Source of the DNA: Neurospora tetraspora
Lineage: Eukaryota; Ascomycota; Sordariomycetes; Sordariales; Sordariaceae
Length of the DNA stretch: 64,000 nucleotides
Direction: 5' to 3'
Assembly (NCBI RefSeq): GCF_033439725.1
Contig: NW_026944389.1
Location: 3,162,001-3,226,000, forward strand
In this document: piece by piece, positions 1 through 10,875 of the stretch
How the letters are laid out: every line of letters starts with the position of its first letter
How positions within the stretch are numbered: position 1 is the first letter of the stretch
The notes under the pieces: generated by a model
What the model was told of the DNA's origin: nothing
The model's database searches: none
What the model saw: only the letters and a program-made list of their open reading frames with translations
Made by a program: the position numbers and the translations under genes

Positions 1-339
1 GTCTTGAAGAGCTAAGCATCCTGAGTTCTTTGCTTCCTCCGATTATTTGATCGTGGCTAAAACAATGGTCAAACCCGAGCTGCGTTCATATTCCTCAAGC
101 AGGAAGTTCTTCTCACATCGCTGGCTGAGAGTATTTCTGAACAAAGACTTTGATTCATGCTATCTCTACCCCGACGCTTCGGATACTATATAACCATATC
201 ATGACCTCGAAAATCGTCCAAAAATGAAACAGATACGCCGTCGCTAACCAGAAAGTCAAAGATAAACCATGAGAACGAAGAAAAACGAAACATTTTGCTA
301 GCAACAACAACCAGATGATGTACCCCACCACCACTGAGG
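1..339. other. Intergenic, no gene seen
   Basis: Only short open frames without start context or recognisable motifs are present. The stretch lies beyond the 3' end of the minus-strand zinc-finger gene and probably includes its 3' UTR. Confidence 0.5.
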
Positions 340-1289
340 TCATTTCTTCTTACTCCTCCTCTTTTCCTGTTTTGCCAGCCCATGCCTCCGCTGACGGTGA
401 CGGGTCAGATGGTCTTTCCTAGCAAAGTCTCTTGGACAATGTGGGCAGGGGAATCGCTTGACGGAAAGGGCATATTGCTCTGCTTGGTCCTTGTGCTGAG
501 CTATGATATGTCTGTCCAGTTCTGCCTGGTAGGCATGACCCATGCCGCACCCAGGAATGGGACACTTTACTGGTTTCTCCTTTCTCCGTCGACGTCGACT
601 GTGATTGACGGCGTTAGTGACTGGACTGGGAGTAAAGAAATAAAGCCTAACCTGGGTTTTACTTACGCTGACAACTTGGGACTGTGACCTGGTTGATCTG
701 TTGGGGCTGGGTGGCTCTGAGCTTGTTCATAGGACGACTCTGTGTGTGCTTGAGGATCCTTGGGTAATAGGCCGTCCATGGGCTCCTCAACTGTGAAGTC
801 TGACGCCGCGTTAGTGAATACAACCGGAGCATAGGCATCCTGAAACTGTATTCCATTCGTGGAAGCGTCTCTGTGATCGAGTGGGATGTGTTGGAGAGAC
901 ATGCTTGGCGTTGTTGCTAGAGACTCAACAGAGTGAGGAGAGTCTTGAGATGGCACGGGCGAAAACCCCAGAGAAGGAGTATGAGTGTATGTCGGGGAAC
1001 CAGATGAGAAGCTGTGAGCCGGCCTTTCGTATGTTAAAGGATTTTCTGGAAGACTATTGTAACCTTGAAGATCAAAATAAGGGTAGAATGTTGACTCAGT
1101 AGTGCTTGATGTTTGTTGACATGTATCGGAGGGAGGCATGAAAGTGTGGGCTTGGGATACGGAAGGGGTTTCAAGTCCCTCGAGGATTGACCATAAGCTG
1201 TCTTCAATCCACTGTTCATCATCCCAAGCCCAAGGGGCCTCTTCAAGAGGCACCTCTGGTGAGGTGTAATATAGTGGTGGTTGACTCAT
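340..1289 (-). CDS. C2H2 zinc-finger protein, two fingers, probable transcription factor
   Basis: Two exons: 1289-667 and 598-340, with a 68-nt intron (666-599; donor GTAAGT, branch CACTAAC, acceptor CACAG). The joined frame is 294 codons, 293 aa. Residues 1-207 are low-complexity, rich in Ser, Pro, Thr and Gln with an acidic, Trp-containing start, as in activation regions. A basic run of Arg at 209-213 precedes two C-terminal fingers: finger 1 C220-x4-C225-x12-H238-x4-H243 and finger 2 C259-x2-C262-x12-H275-x4-H280. The protein ends in a Lys/Arg tail. This layout fits a nuclear DNA-binding regulator; the target is unknown. I chose the ATG at 1289 because the same frame upstream reads like leader sequence. 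An 89-codon ATG frame (1837-1568) just upstream in another phase could be a leader uORF or an unrecognised first exon. Confidence 0.75.
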
Positions 1290-2661
1290 TGTGACAATCA
1301 CCAAGCCAGAATCCGAAACTCGGAGTCTTGCGTTGGGGTTGTACAAGTGGTGTTGTTGATTTTGGGATTTTGTTGTAACGCTGTTATTCTGTTTATTGTT
1401 TGCAGTCCGAAGCTTTACGGATGCAGTGTTGACCTTTTCACGACGTGCCCAGGTCACGCAATCTTTACGAATCCAATCAGTCAGCAATCCACCTCGAAGA
1501 CTCTCCTGATTCTTTCGTGGAATTTGCATACCTGGTCCAAGAAAAAACGCTGGCTTATTTCCCTCCATCATCTCTTCCCTTCATTGTCCCGTGGTGCCAT
1601 CACCAAGCGAGAACCTCTCTCTTCAGAGAGCCATGTCGTTCTCACAGCCAATTCTCTCTTTGAAGTTGATGATAGTGTGCTATCCCCTGCCATACTCACA
1701 AGGCTTCTGACTGCGAGCACGAATGCCCGACAATCTCCATTGTGAGTGACCGAGGCTTCATACGTTCTCATTGCATTCGCCGGAGACGGTTGGAGTCCGA
1801 AGGCCCTCCAAAGAGCAGATCGAAATCGTCCAGACATCCTATTGAGAGAGTCTGCCGAACCTAAAGTTGGGTCAATCTCCTTGCACTATGGGGTGTATGG
1901 GAGGTTTGTACGTACAAACAAGTCCGGGAAGAAGAAGATTTGCCTGTCTCGATGGCCTATGGGCCTTTTGGGGAGCGAACAGCAAATCGAGCAGGGAATA
2001 TTTGCAATCCGAGACAGGTAACGAACGGCTTGTATTACACCCTGGAGATAAATACGAGCCGTTCGTTACGGCTGGCGCCTTGCCTCTCTCGGATTGCAGA
2101 TATTCCCTGCTCGATTTGCTGCCGCGAGGGGTTTCGGAGGCGAAACCCCTCTGTGGTTCTGGTGCTTTTGCTAGTTTGGTTAGATAAGAAATGGGTGTAT
2201 TGAGGGATGCGTGACCTTTGCAAGCAGTGTCAACAGCAGGAAGAACAGAGGGGAGTGAGAGGACAAGGTAAAGTGTTGAGGAGATGAGGAGAGAAGGGAA
2301 GAAAACAGGAGCAAAAGTCAGGAGGGAAACCGTAGGATTTAAACAAACCAAAGCCCCTCACGGCCACCTCGACGAGACCTTGACGGTTGGCTGAAGATTG
2401 GCAATTGGATGATTTGGAGGTTTACAACTGCGGGATGGCAAGCTTGCTGCGGATCTCAGGCTGACTTTGGGGTTGGGCGGTCTGGCAGTCGATCATTGGT
2501 GTGTTAGGCGACAGATGTTGGTCGGTACAAAGGTACGTACTTGGGTAAGTTTAATAGGCGGGGTAAGTACCGAACCTTACACAACCAGGTCGTTCCGAAA
2601 TGGGAACGGGATGTTATATTGCGAATATCTTAAGGATCCCTTTTCAAGCAGACGAAACATT
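1290..2661. other. Intergenic region between zinc-finger and GIY-YIG genes
   Basis: Contains the inverted repeat listed at 1981-2120. It also has a 14-bp palindrome TTTGTACGTACAAA near 1905-1918 and a small hairpin (arms GAGGGGTTTCG / CGAAACCCCTC) near 2126-2152. Open frames here overlap each other on both strands and show no family motif, so I do not call them genes. Confidence 0.4.
1981..2120. repeat. Imperfect inverted repeat, about 140 bp
   Basis: The first 34 bases (from AGCAAATCGAGCAGGGAATA) recur as the reverse complement at the right end (2087-2120) with two mismatches. Further in, a second block (TAACGAACGGCT) also pairs, after a bulge of about 15 bases on the right arm. The structure would fold into a long hairpin as RNA or single-stranded DNA. 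No clear target-site duplication was found, so it may be a decayed MITE, a folded non-coding RNA, or chance palindrome growth. Confidence 0.7.
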
Positions 2662-3447
2662 CTATCCCGGAGGACAGACTTGATAAACAAACTTCCATTT
2701 GATCATATAGATTAGACGTAGCGCCGTTTCCAATGTACAAGATACGTTCTTGGATGAAAATAGAGAGAGCAAGATGTAGTAGTCTGTCGGACAGGGAGTC
2801 GAAACCAAGACTTTCTTATGAGCGATTCGATAGCCGTTTTTATGTGCGATTGTCGTTAAACTCGAGAGGTGTGTGTCTTGATCGTAATTACGGAACCTGT
2901 CGTGTACACCTTTCTCTTTTTTGGTCCCGCTGCCAATGTAGATCAAGGGCGGCTCATTGATACCCTCGTTTTGCTCCGGTTTCTCGAGGATTAGAAGGTG
3001 AATGGTGAAAGCGTAATCGTCGGTATATGCAAACTCAGGCAAGGACTTTAGCATGTCCATTGTAGGGGGGTGGGGCGCTTCCAAGATTGTTCGAAGGTTG
3101 GGGGCGAAATGTAACTCGAGGCCGAATATTACATCCCATAGTGATTGTTTTGATGGGATCTGTTGCCTGATTTGGAGGTGGTTGCGTTTACCGGCCTGTG
3201 TAGCATATGCCGTATATGCTTTGTTGAGCAGACTGGCTTCGAAAATCTTTTCGGGTGGCGCCGCCTGAAAGTCCTCATCATCGCTCTCATCGTCGCTCTT
3301 ATGGTCGCTGTCATCGTCACCATCCGAGCTTAACCAGCTTTCCTCCGGGTCATCGTCAACTTCGTTGTTGCGTCCACCGTTGCTTGACTCGTTATTGCTG
3401 ATTGCCGTCATGGCAGCCACCGGGGCTCTGGTTGTAACCACCGGCAT
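2662..3447 (-). CDS. GIY-YIG nuclease-like protein, possibly truncated
   Basis: Single open frame of 261 aa from an ATG at 3447 (a second ATG lies at codon 13). Residues 1-65 are low-complexity and strongly acidic. Residues 165-245 resemble a GIY-YIG domain of the kind scattered through Sordariomycete genomes: the YIG core is Y170-I171-G172 (IYIGSGT), the conserved Arg is R184 (HDRFRNYD), a basic H/K segment follows near 202-212, and a candidate metal-binding Glu is E240 (TLE). The domain stops about 20 residues after that Glu, shorter than expected, with an unrelated-looking tail, so the 3' end may be truncated or an exon missed. GIY-YIG proteins cut or nick nucleic acids; whether this one is active, or comes from a mobile element, cannot be told. 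Confidence 0.6.
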   Translation of the reverse strand: MPVVTTRAPVAAMTAISNNESSNGGRNNEVDDDPEESWLSSDGDDDSDHKSDDESDDEDFQAAPPEKIFEASLLNKAYTAYATQAGKRNHLQIRQQIPSKQSLWDVIFGLELHFAPNLRTILEAPHPPTMDMLKSLPEFAYTDDYAFTIHLLILEKPEQNEGINEPPLIYIGSGTKKEKGVHDRFRNYDQDTHLSSLTTIAHKNGYRIAHKKVLVSTPCPTDYYILLSLFSSKNVSCTLETALRLIYMIKWKFVYQVCPPG

Positions 3448-4599
3448 GGCTCCAATTCATGGATGAGAACAACTACGGAGAGAAGAGGAACAAAAGCAGA
3501 GAGAACCACCAAGGAGGGTAAAACATCCAGCACCAAGCTCCATACTTCCTAAAGGAAGGAACACCCAGTAGCAACAGCAGAGTTTTCCAAAGGAAAGAGC
3601 ACTCGACAGCATCTCACAATGATTTCGGGCATGGGCAGGCGCGAACTTGTTATTTTGTTACATCCGAGTCACAGGTTGGCAAGCGCTACTCCCTACCTGT
3701 GGAGAGGCCTTTGGTCGACCAAAGTCCGAGGCCACTTCAACTCCCATGCTATTTGAATGAAATTGGTGAAAAAATGAGGTAGAGATCTCACGAGACCTAA
3801 ATTAGTTCTTTCCATTGGGTAGAGCTCATGTCCTTGAGGAAATACGATAGAGTGAATCGCCGCAGTGTCGTCTACCGACTGGATTTAATCCCTATCACAA
3901 CCCTAACCCTACTGTACCTCTCTTCCCACTCCCTCCTGAACCACTTCCTCACCAACTGTCTCATCATCGTTAACATCACCATCAAATTAAGATTCCGGAT
4001 TCTTCCCTTTATTTCCCCTCTAACATCGATAGTACACCCAGCCATCTGGAACCCACCACCACTTCAGCCTTTTAGCTCCCTACTGCCTAACCCTAGTGAG
4101 GAGCCGCATACGGCACAGTTTCCCAAGCACTATCGTCTATCCCACTAATCGCACTGTTGAAGCCATCACCAATTCTTGGCATTCTTGGCACAAGTAGATA
4201 CGATCCACACATACTTACCCTATATATAAATCGGACTCTATCCTCCTCTTCCCTTTACTCTTTTCTCTCTCTTAAATTAATTAAAACATTTACCACCACA
4301 TTCGTCATCTCACGTAATCACCTCCTCCGTATGGTTCAACAGGTTATAAGCCCGGTCACGCTATGCGTTCCGCAAATAATAACTAAGTCTATAATCCTTG
4401 CCTACCTCCCCCCTTCCTTCCCTTTTTCCCCCCTTATTACCTTTTTTCTCTTTAAGAAAAAAAATACTATTCGTATTCCAAAAGAATTACGCTTCTTACC
4501 GAACGTAAATACTATTATCAATTATAGCCGTTATATATATAGTTATACTTATATAGATTATACGTACGGACTATTGTATATATTATACGTATAGAAAAA
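3448..4599. other. Non-coding transition into the AT-rich block
   Basis: Pyrimidine-rich sequence without convincing genes. Two CCCTAA units (near 3900) are too few to be a telomere tract. From about 4.4 kb base composition shifts steeply to AT, marking entry into RIP-affected sequence. I found no 5' LTR for the copia element here. Confidence 0.5.
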
Positions 4600-6415
4600 C
4601 CTTAGTAATTTAAGACGCGGGGATGTTTTACTACGTTATAAATATATTAGATTTTTCCTAATACTTTACTATTATAGAATTTATTACATTTTATAAAAAT
4701 CTATTATCTTTATTAAAATTATTCGATTTTTAACGTATTACGAAATTTTATTTACCTTTATATTAACAAAAGCGCAATTTACTGAATAAAAACCGCTTTC
4801 GCCCATTTTCACTATTTAATTAATATTCTATATACTTTATCATTACCGCCGCTTCGCCGGCTATAATATTTATTACTTCGCTCCTACTTTATATCGTAAT
4901 GATTTATAAATCTTTTAATAAGTCTGATATTTATATTTATATCTATAATTTAGTATAATTACCCTATATAATATCTTTAATAAAATTATAAAGTATACTA
5001 ATATAATTTCTAACTATACTTCACAAAACTACTATTTACCCGCCGCTATTTTAATTACTACGATTTTATTTATCTTTTAAAAGATATTTCTACCACACCT
5101 TAAAATTTCCACGAATCCTTCCAAAATTCAACTTTTACCGCACTTTTATTACAATCTTTTACTACTATTTTTTCAGTCCTTATTTAAAATTTAATACTAC
5201 TTTTACCCCCTAATTCTATAAACTTTTAAAATTTTACTATTATAATTCCTCTTCTAATTCCCGCTCTCCTACTACTATATTCTAATATTTAGCCCTACCG
5301 AATATCTAAATTATAATTATACCTAATCAAGATTTCAACAAAATTATTACCCTCCTAATTTTTGTTAGCGGAAATAATAATTATACTATTTAATACTACG
5401 CCTTTACTATTTATATTTTAGCGCGCTCTAAATATAACGTTATTAATAATCCTAACCTCCCTATCTATCGCCCTAATCTCCTCGAATAAAAATATTACGA
5501 GAAAATTAAGGATTAGAAGACCGAATAATATTAATAACTCAATTTCTTTATTATTAAAATCGCTACTACGATTTATAATAAATTTAAAAATTATAATACG
5601 AAGATAATTAAAGAAGTTTTCTAATAAACCTTCGATAACTATTGCTCTAAATATTCTAAAGGCTTTACTAATATTTTAATTCGGTTTTACGTTATTACCC
5701 TTGCTATTTATGATAACGTTACCGATTACGCTAGTTAACTATAAATTATTTAATATAAACTCGCTAAAATAAATCCTAATTATTACCTTCTACCCAGTTC
5801 TATAGTAATCGATTATTTTATCTAATATTTAAATCCCGTATATATTACCTTTATTTCTAAATTCGGTTAGCAATACGTTATCCTACTAGAGTAGGATGAA
5901 TTTAATAAAATTACTTAATCCCCGGTTATATTTAATAGGGCTAAATGTATTAGGGAAATTAAAGAGGCTCTAATTAAACGTTAATAGGCCGGATAAAGGG
6001 ATAATACCGATAAATTAGTATTTAATATAGTAACTTAATTAAAGGCCTTTATAATTCAATACGTAATTAAAATTATTAAAACCGTCATTAATATTAATAA
6101 TAAAAAATTGTATAGTACTAATAAGGAACGCCCCTAAACACCCTACTCGGCATATAAAATATTAAATTATAATAATTCCCATTATAATATTTAATACCTT
6201 AAATACTATAAAAACCCAAATTAATTTATAAATTAAAAGGATAGCGACCGACTCCCTAATAATTCGACCGCTACGCTATTAATAACTACTTTCGATAATA
6301 AAGAATTTAAAGCTAAAAATATAAAAAACTTACATTCTACTAAGCGCCCCCGTTATAATTAACAAACCGGTAATTTATAACTTATTATTAACTTTTTAAA
6401 ACTTATAAACTATAT
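4600..6415 (+). mobile_element. 5' fragment of a RIP-degraded Ty1/copia retrotransposon (gag part)
   Basis: AT-rich sequence full of stop codons and nearly lacking CpA/TpG. Translated loosely on +, the stretch near 6155-6225 resembles a mutated gag zinc knuckle (pattern C-x2-C-x4-H-x4-C with Tyr replacing Cys). It is followed by a polar linker that runs up to the gypsy insertion. The matching pol half resumes at 14926, so both halves belong to one element. The left boundary is approximate and no 5' LTR was recognised. No functional gene remains. Confidence 0.6.
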
Positions 6416-6420
6416 AATAT
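6416..6420. repeat. Target-site duplication AATAT (left copy)
   Basis: Five bases directly outside the left LTR, identical to 14921-14925 outside the right LTR. Five-base duplications are normal for Ty3/gypsy integration, so this fixes the ends of the element. Confidence 0.85.
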
Positions 6421-6695
6421 TATCACGGGGCGCGAGCAAGCACTAAGGTAAGACTTTGATTATTGTACGAAGAACAGGAAGAGAATCCTATGCGCGCACG
6501 AGAACTATGTAGGGTATAGGGTGTAGGTCTATGGATATGGACCCACCTAGAATAGCCATACCATCACATAACAATAGTCTATACCCAGACTACTAAATAT
6601 ACTACAGCTAAACAGCTATACTCAATTAGCTATACCATTGTAATATATATATATATATACCTATATATAGAAATAAGGTAGTAATGCTTGTGATA
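6421..6695 (-). repeat. 3' LTR of the gypsy element
   Basis: 275 bp; on the plus strand it runs from TATCACGGGGCGCG to TGCTTGTGATA. It aligns end to end with 14646-14920. Differences are mostly C/T and G/A. The outer (left) half keeps more of its CpA and TpG than the inner half. Confidence 0.9.
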
Positions 6696-6999
6696 CTACC
6701 CCCCTCTAAAATAAAATTCCCGCTTAAAAATCCGTTAAGAGCTCTTTTTTAATACTAAAGTGGGCCTTCCCGCGGGTGCGCCTAATTAAGGGCTATAAAC
6801 CCGTATACTAAGTTGGGAAGCCGGTTAATACCTAAACTTCTATTTAAAAGCCAAATACTAGCCAGAATATTATTAAATATACTCTTTCTATTAAAATATT
6901 TATTATTATCCTAAATAATCCCAAATAGCCGTAAATAATATTCTAATTACCTTTAATTATTCTTATAACCGCTACCTCCTTTTTTTACTATCGCTAACC

Positions 7000-8892
7000 C
7001 TTGTAAAAGGGTACTATAAGGGCCTTATAATATAATAGTGTACGAAGACGCTCAAAGCGCCGTTACTAGTATAAATGATATAGAGACCGTATATTCGAAT
7101 CGTATTTATACCTCTTTCTTTCTCCTCTTTATAATATAATTATTAAAACGTTCTATTTATTTATACTAATATTTTATAACTATTATATATCTTATCCGAA
7201 TTACGGAGACTAATCTAAGGAGACTTACTTATAAAAGTCCTATAATATAATAAAGTAAAAAAATTAAAATATAATTAAAACGGGCTATCACTCGGAATAG
7301 GTTTAAGAAATTTATTTCTAAAGACCTAGGATAGAGCGTACTTTATAAATCTTAAACTCTTTTTTATTAATTTCTTACGCTTTATTTAATTTTACGCTTT
7401 ATTTAATTTATTAATTATCCGCCGCTAATATTACCATCGCTAGGATTGTTAGAATTTTATCTTCTAGCAATATTTTTATTTTTTACTAAATCTTCTACCC
7501 TTTTCTAAAATCCGGGTATAGAGGGCTAAATTCTAAATACTTATCGTAAAATTATTAAAGTAATTTGTAATAACCGTTGAAATTCTTAGCCGGCTACTAA
7601 TCGGGCGGATAATAAATTTATTTTACTGAATCCTTCTAAATACCCTCGATCTTCTAATAATTTATAAACTCTTAGAATTCCTAACGTTTATTTTCTTCGA
7701 ATTTATCCCTCCTAATAATAATTATATTTTTATTTATTTTAATACTTATTATTAATTTCTTTTAACTTAGGAGGCCTTTAATATAAGGCTTAACCCGGGA
7801 AATATTAATAATGTAAGTAATTTTTATATTTTAGGGTAAGGCTAATTCTACTGTATACGAACTAACTTTTATAATACGGAAAGGACCCTTAAAGTGGGGT
7901 ATTAATTTATTGTATAGCCTTCCTATTATATAGTTAGCTATATTTAATATTACTTTATTACTTACTTTATATTTAAGGGCGTTTATATAATAAATATTAA
8001 TTGCCGCTTCGTATCGTTCTTAAACTTACTTCGTTGAACCTTTAATAAAGTTCTAAATTTCCTTAAAGTAGTTAATTAACTAATTAGCGCTAAATATTTA
8101 CTTTTTCTATATATTTATAGTATTTAGTGGTATTAGGGTAGACGGCTCTATACCTATCTGGGGATAAAACCTGTAATTATTAAAAATCGGAATTATATTA
8201 GTAAATATAGACTTTAAATTATTACCCTAAAATTCGGCTAAGGGCAACTAATTTACCTAATCGTCCTATATCCAATTAATAAATATATTTAAATACTACT
8301 CTACTTCTATATTAATACGTTCTATCTAGCTATTTATTTCCTTATAGTATAATATAACGAATTTTAATTTAATACCTAGCCTTTATAATAAATATTTCTA
8401 AAAAGCCGATATAAATTAAATACCCTTATCCGAAATAATTATATTTAATAACTTATAAAGGGTATAAATATAATGAATAAACTTTTCAATTAATTCTTTA
8501 ATTATTAATCCTTTTATTAGGATAAAGTACCTTATTTTAATTAAATATTTTACAATGATTAATATATACTAATATTCTACGCCCCTACCCGCCCTTTATA
8601 ATTTAAGAAATAAAATAACGTAATCAATTAAAATATCTCTCCATAGCGCGTAAAGGATTAATAATCATTTAAAGAAATTAATTAATGAAATTCTCGTAAC
8701 TTTAATCTTACTATACGGTATATAAACCCTATAATACGTATTTACTCCTACGACTATATTTAACTACAAATATTTATATATTAAGGCTATTATCTTATCC
8801 CTTCCTAAATAGCCACTTTATACTAAAGAATAAATATAATAAATTAAGTCTAACTACACTTTTTTATCGTCTGAAGGAATCACTAACCTATT
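7000..8892 (-). pseudogene. Integrase and 3' pol remnant of the gypsy element
   Basis: Between the integrase N-terminal relic and the 3' LTR lies AT-rich sequence without open frames. By position it corresponds to the integrase core and C-terminal domain. No motif is clean enough to place catalytic residues. Confidence 0.45.
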
Positions 8893-9213
8893 CTAGAATA
8901 TTACCCTATTATTAACTATATAATATTTAATAAAGGAGATTAGTATTATCTTTTTAATATATTTCGGTAAACGGGTGCCTATTTTAAAAGCTTCTCTAAT
9001 ATCTATTATTATATGGGAATTAATATATAATAAATCCACTAAATTATCCGTATAAATACTTAATCCGTTATTATCCTCTTTGATACTATCTTCTAAACTA
9101 TAAATTACTAAGGGTTCGCTCTTATTGTTTATTATATTAATAATAAAAAATTCGCTATCTATATCTATTAAATTACTAAATAATCCTTTATTAAAGAGTA
9201 ACTCTATCTGCAC
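8893..9213 (-). pseudogene. Integrase N-terminal region relic (gypsy pol)
   Basis: An open stretch of 106 codons in the position of the region between RNase H and integrase. Its later part resembles the segment leading to the integrase zinc-binding domain. Its upstream neighbour in pol is separated from it by the element at 9200-9606, whose left end overlaps the first codons. Non-functional. Confidence 0.5.
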
Positions 9214-9606
9214 GGGGATAAAACTCTATCCGCACGGGGACTAAATTTCAAAATCTAATGTCTCGCTTCGAATAAAGGGGGTCAAAGCTCGTTTAAGGGC
9301 TTGGAATTTTCATTGATTTTTTCTGCATTTTATAAGCCCTAGGCCGCGGGCGCACATGCCTTATAGCCCTTCTAATTAATAGCGATAATAAAAAGAACAA
9401 AAATAAAAACTCAAAGTTAGGAATAGGAGATATTTAAGTGGATTTTCTATTGTATAAGGCGCCGCCTATATAGTAAATTCTATTAAAATTCTATGAGTAG
9501 TTTAATACTACTTTTGGCACAATATATTTTAATCTTGCCGAGTTTTACTTTATATTATATTTTTATCCCCGTGCGGATAGAGCTTTATCCCCGTGTAGAT
9601 AGAGTT
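9200..9606. mobile_element. 407-bp inverted-repeat element inserted in gypsy pol
   Basis: Terminal inverted repeats of about 42 bp: the left end AACTCTATCTGCACGGGGAT matches the reverse complement of the right end except for single transitions. Each repeat holds two tandem copies of a 22-23 bp unit (CTCTATCYGCACGGGGAYAAA). No long open frame, so it is non-autonomous. It splits RNase H from integrase. It keeps many CpA and TpG dinucleotides, unlike its host, so it probably arrived after the gypsy element was mutated. A target duplication is not evident, and the superfamily is unassigned. Confidence 0.75.
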
Positions 9607-9651
9607 GCTCTTATTAAAATAATCGGAATCAATAAATAACTTCTTCCTAAC

Positions 9652-9843
9652 TTATAATCTATTGTCCTCCGCATCCCTAGGAACGTATTCAAATTTCCAG
9701 CTTAACGCATCAGGACGTATATTTATAAAACCCGGCCTATATTTAATTGTAAAATTAAATTTCGATAAGAATTTTAACGACTTTATATACCTAGGTATAA
9801 ATTTTTTCATAGTACTAAAGGTCTTTAAATTTTTATAGTCCAT
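9652..9843 (-). pseudogene. RNase H relic of gypsy pol
   Basis: A 63-codon open remnant with the RNase H end motif of Ty3/gypsy pol: DYKNL near its start (in place of the usual DH-NL), then FNFTIKYRPG and the closing N-I-R-P-DALS. It is bounded by stops created by RIP-type changes. Confidence 0.8.
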
Positions 9844-10689
9844 AATAATTTCAAACGACTATACTATATCCTCTAATTCTAATCTCTATTCCTCTAATAT
9901 TTTAATTATAACGAATAATTCTTTATTATAAATATTGTAATTATATTCGGCCGTAATATACTTCGTAAAGAAATAAATAATCGGATATAATTCCCCGTTA
10001 TACATTTATAATAAAATACTTCCCGTAGACTAATCCGAAGCATCGACTTCTACTATTATAAGTTTTTCCTAATTATAAATTTTTAGGATTAGTACTAATA
10101 TAAATACTATCTTTAAAACTTTAAAAGTATTATTATATTCTTTATTCTAATACTAATTAATAATCTTCTTAATTAATTTATATAGAGGCTTACTTATAAT
10201 TAAAAATCCTGTTATAAACTTTCTATAAAAGTTAGTAAAGCCTAAGAAACGTTATAGCTAGCGCCTATTTATTAATACTTCCTATTTAATAATTATTTCT
10301 ACCTTTTTAAAATCTATTCCAATACTGCCTAAAATAGTAATTAAACTTAAATATTTAATTTTCTACGTATAGAATTTGTATTTATTAATGTTGATTTCTA
10401 AGCTTGCGTCGATAAAGGGCTAAACCATTTCCCTAATATATTTAATATATTCTTCGTATATCTTTAGAAAGATTAAGACGTCGTCGACATATATTATAGT
10501 ATGTATATTGAAAATATTGTACAATATATTGTTAATAAAATTTTAAAACGAAATTAGCGCTCCGAATAAACTGAAGGGATATACTAGCAACTCGTACAAA
10601 TTAAACTCTATAATAAAAGCTATTAACTATTTATAGTTTTTTACTATATAAGATTTATTAAAAATTATAATAATATCCACCTTTGTAAA

Positions 10690-10875
10690 TTACTTAACTT
10701 TATAAATAATATCCAAAGTTTCCTTAATTAAAAGTAAAGGATAATTATTCTTTAACAAAATATAATTAATATTTTTATAATTAATATAAATTTTTATGCT
10801 ACTACTTAGTTTACGTATTAATAGTATTAGGGAGGCTACGTCGGACGTCGAAGGTCGAATAAATCCCTTCGACAA
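10690..10875 (-). pseudogene. Reverse transcriptase relic of gypsy pol
   Basis: A 61-codon remnant matching the start of the RT palm: GFIRPSTS, an LI.RK block, then INYKNIN (normally DYR.LN) and NNYPL..I. The YxDD box region further downstream is mutated. Orientation and order agree with RNase H and integrase relics at lower coordinates. Confidence 0.8.

Noticed and set aside
1872-2351. 159-codon minus-strand frame across the inverted repeat
   Set aside because: It covers a hairpin repeat, which keeps several phases open at once; no motif and no splice logic.
3895-3912. CCCTAA telomere-like units
   Set aside because: Only two units in a pyrimidine-rich context; not a telomere or an interstitial telomere tract.
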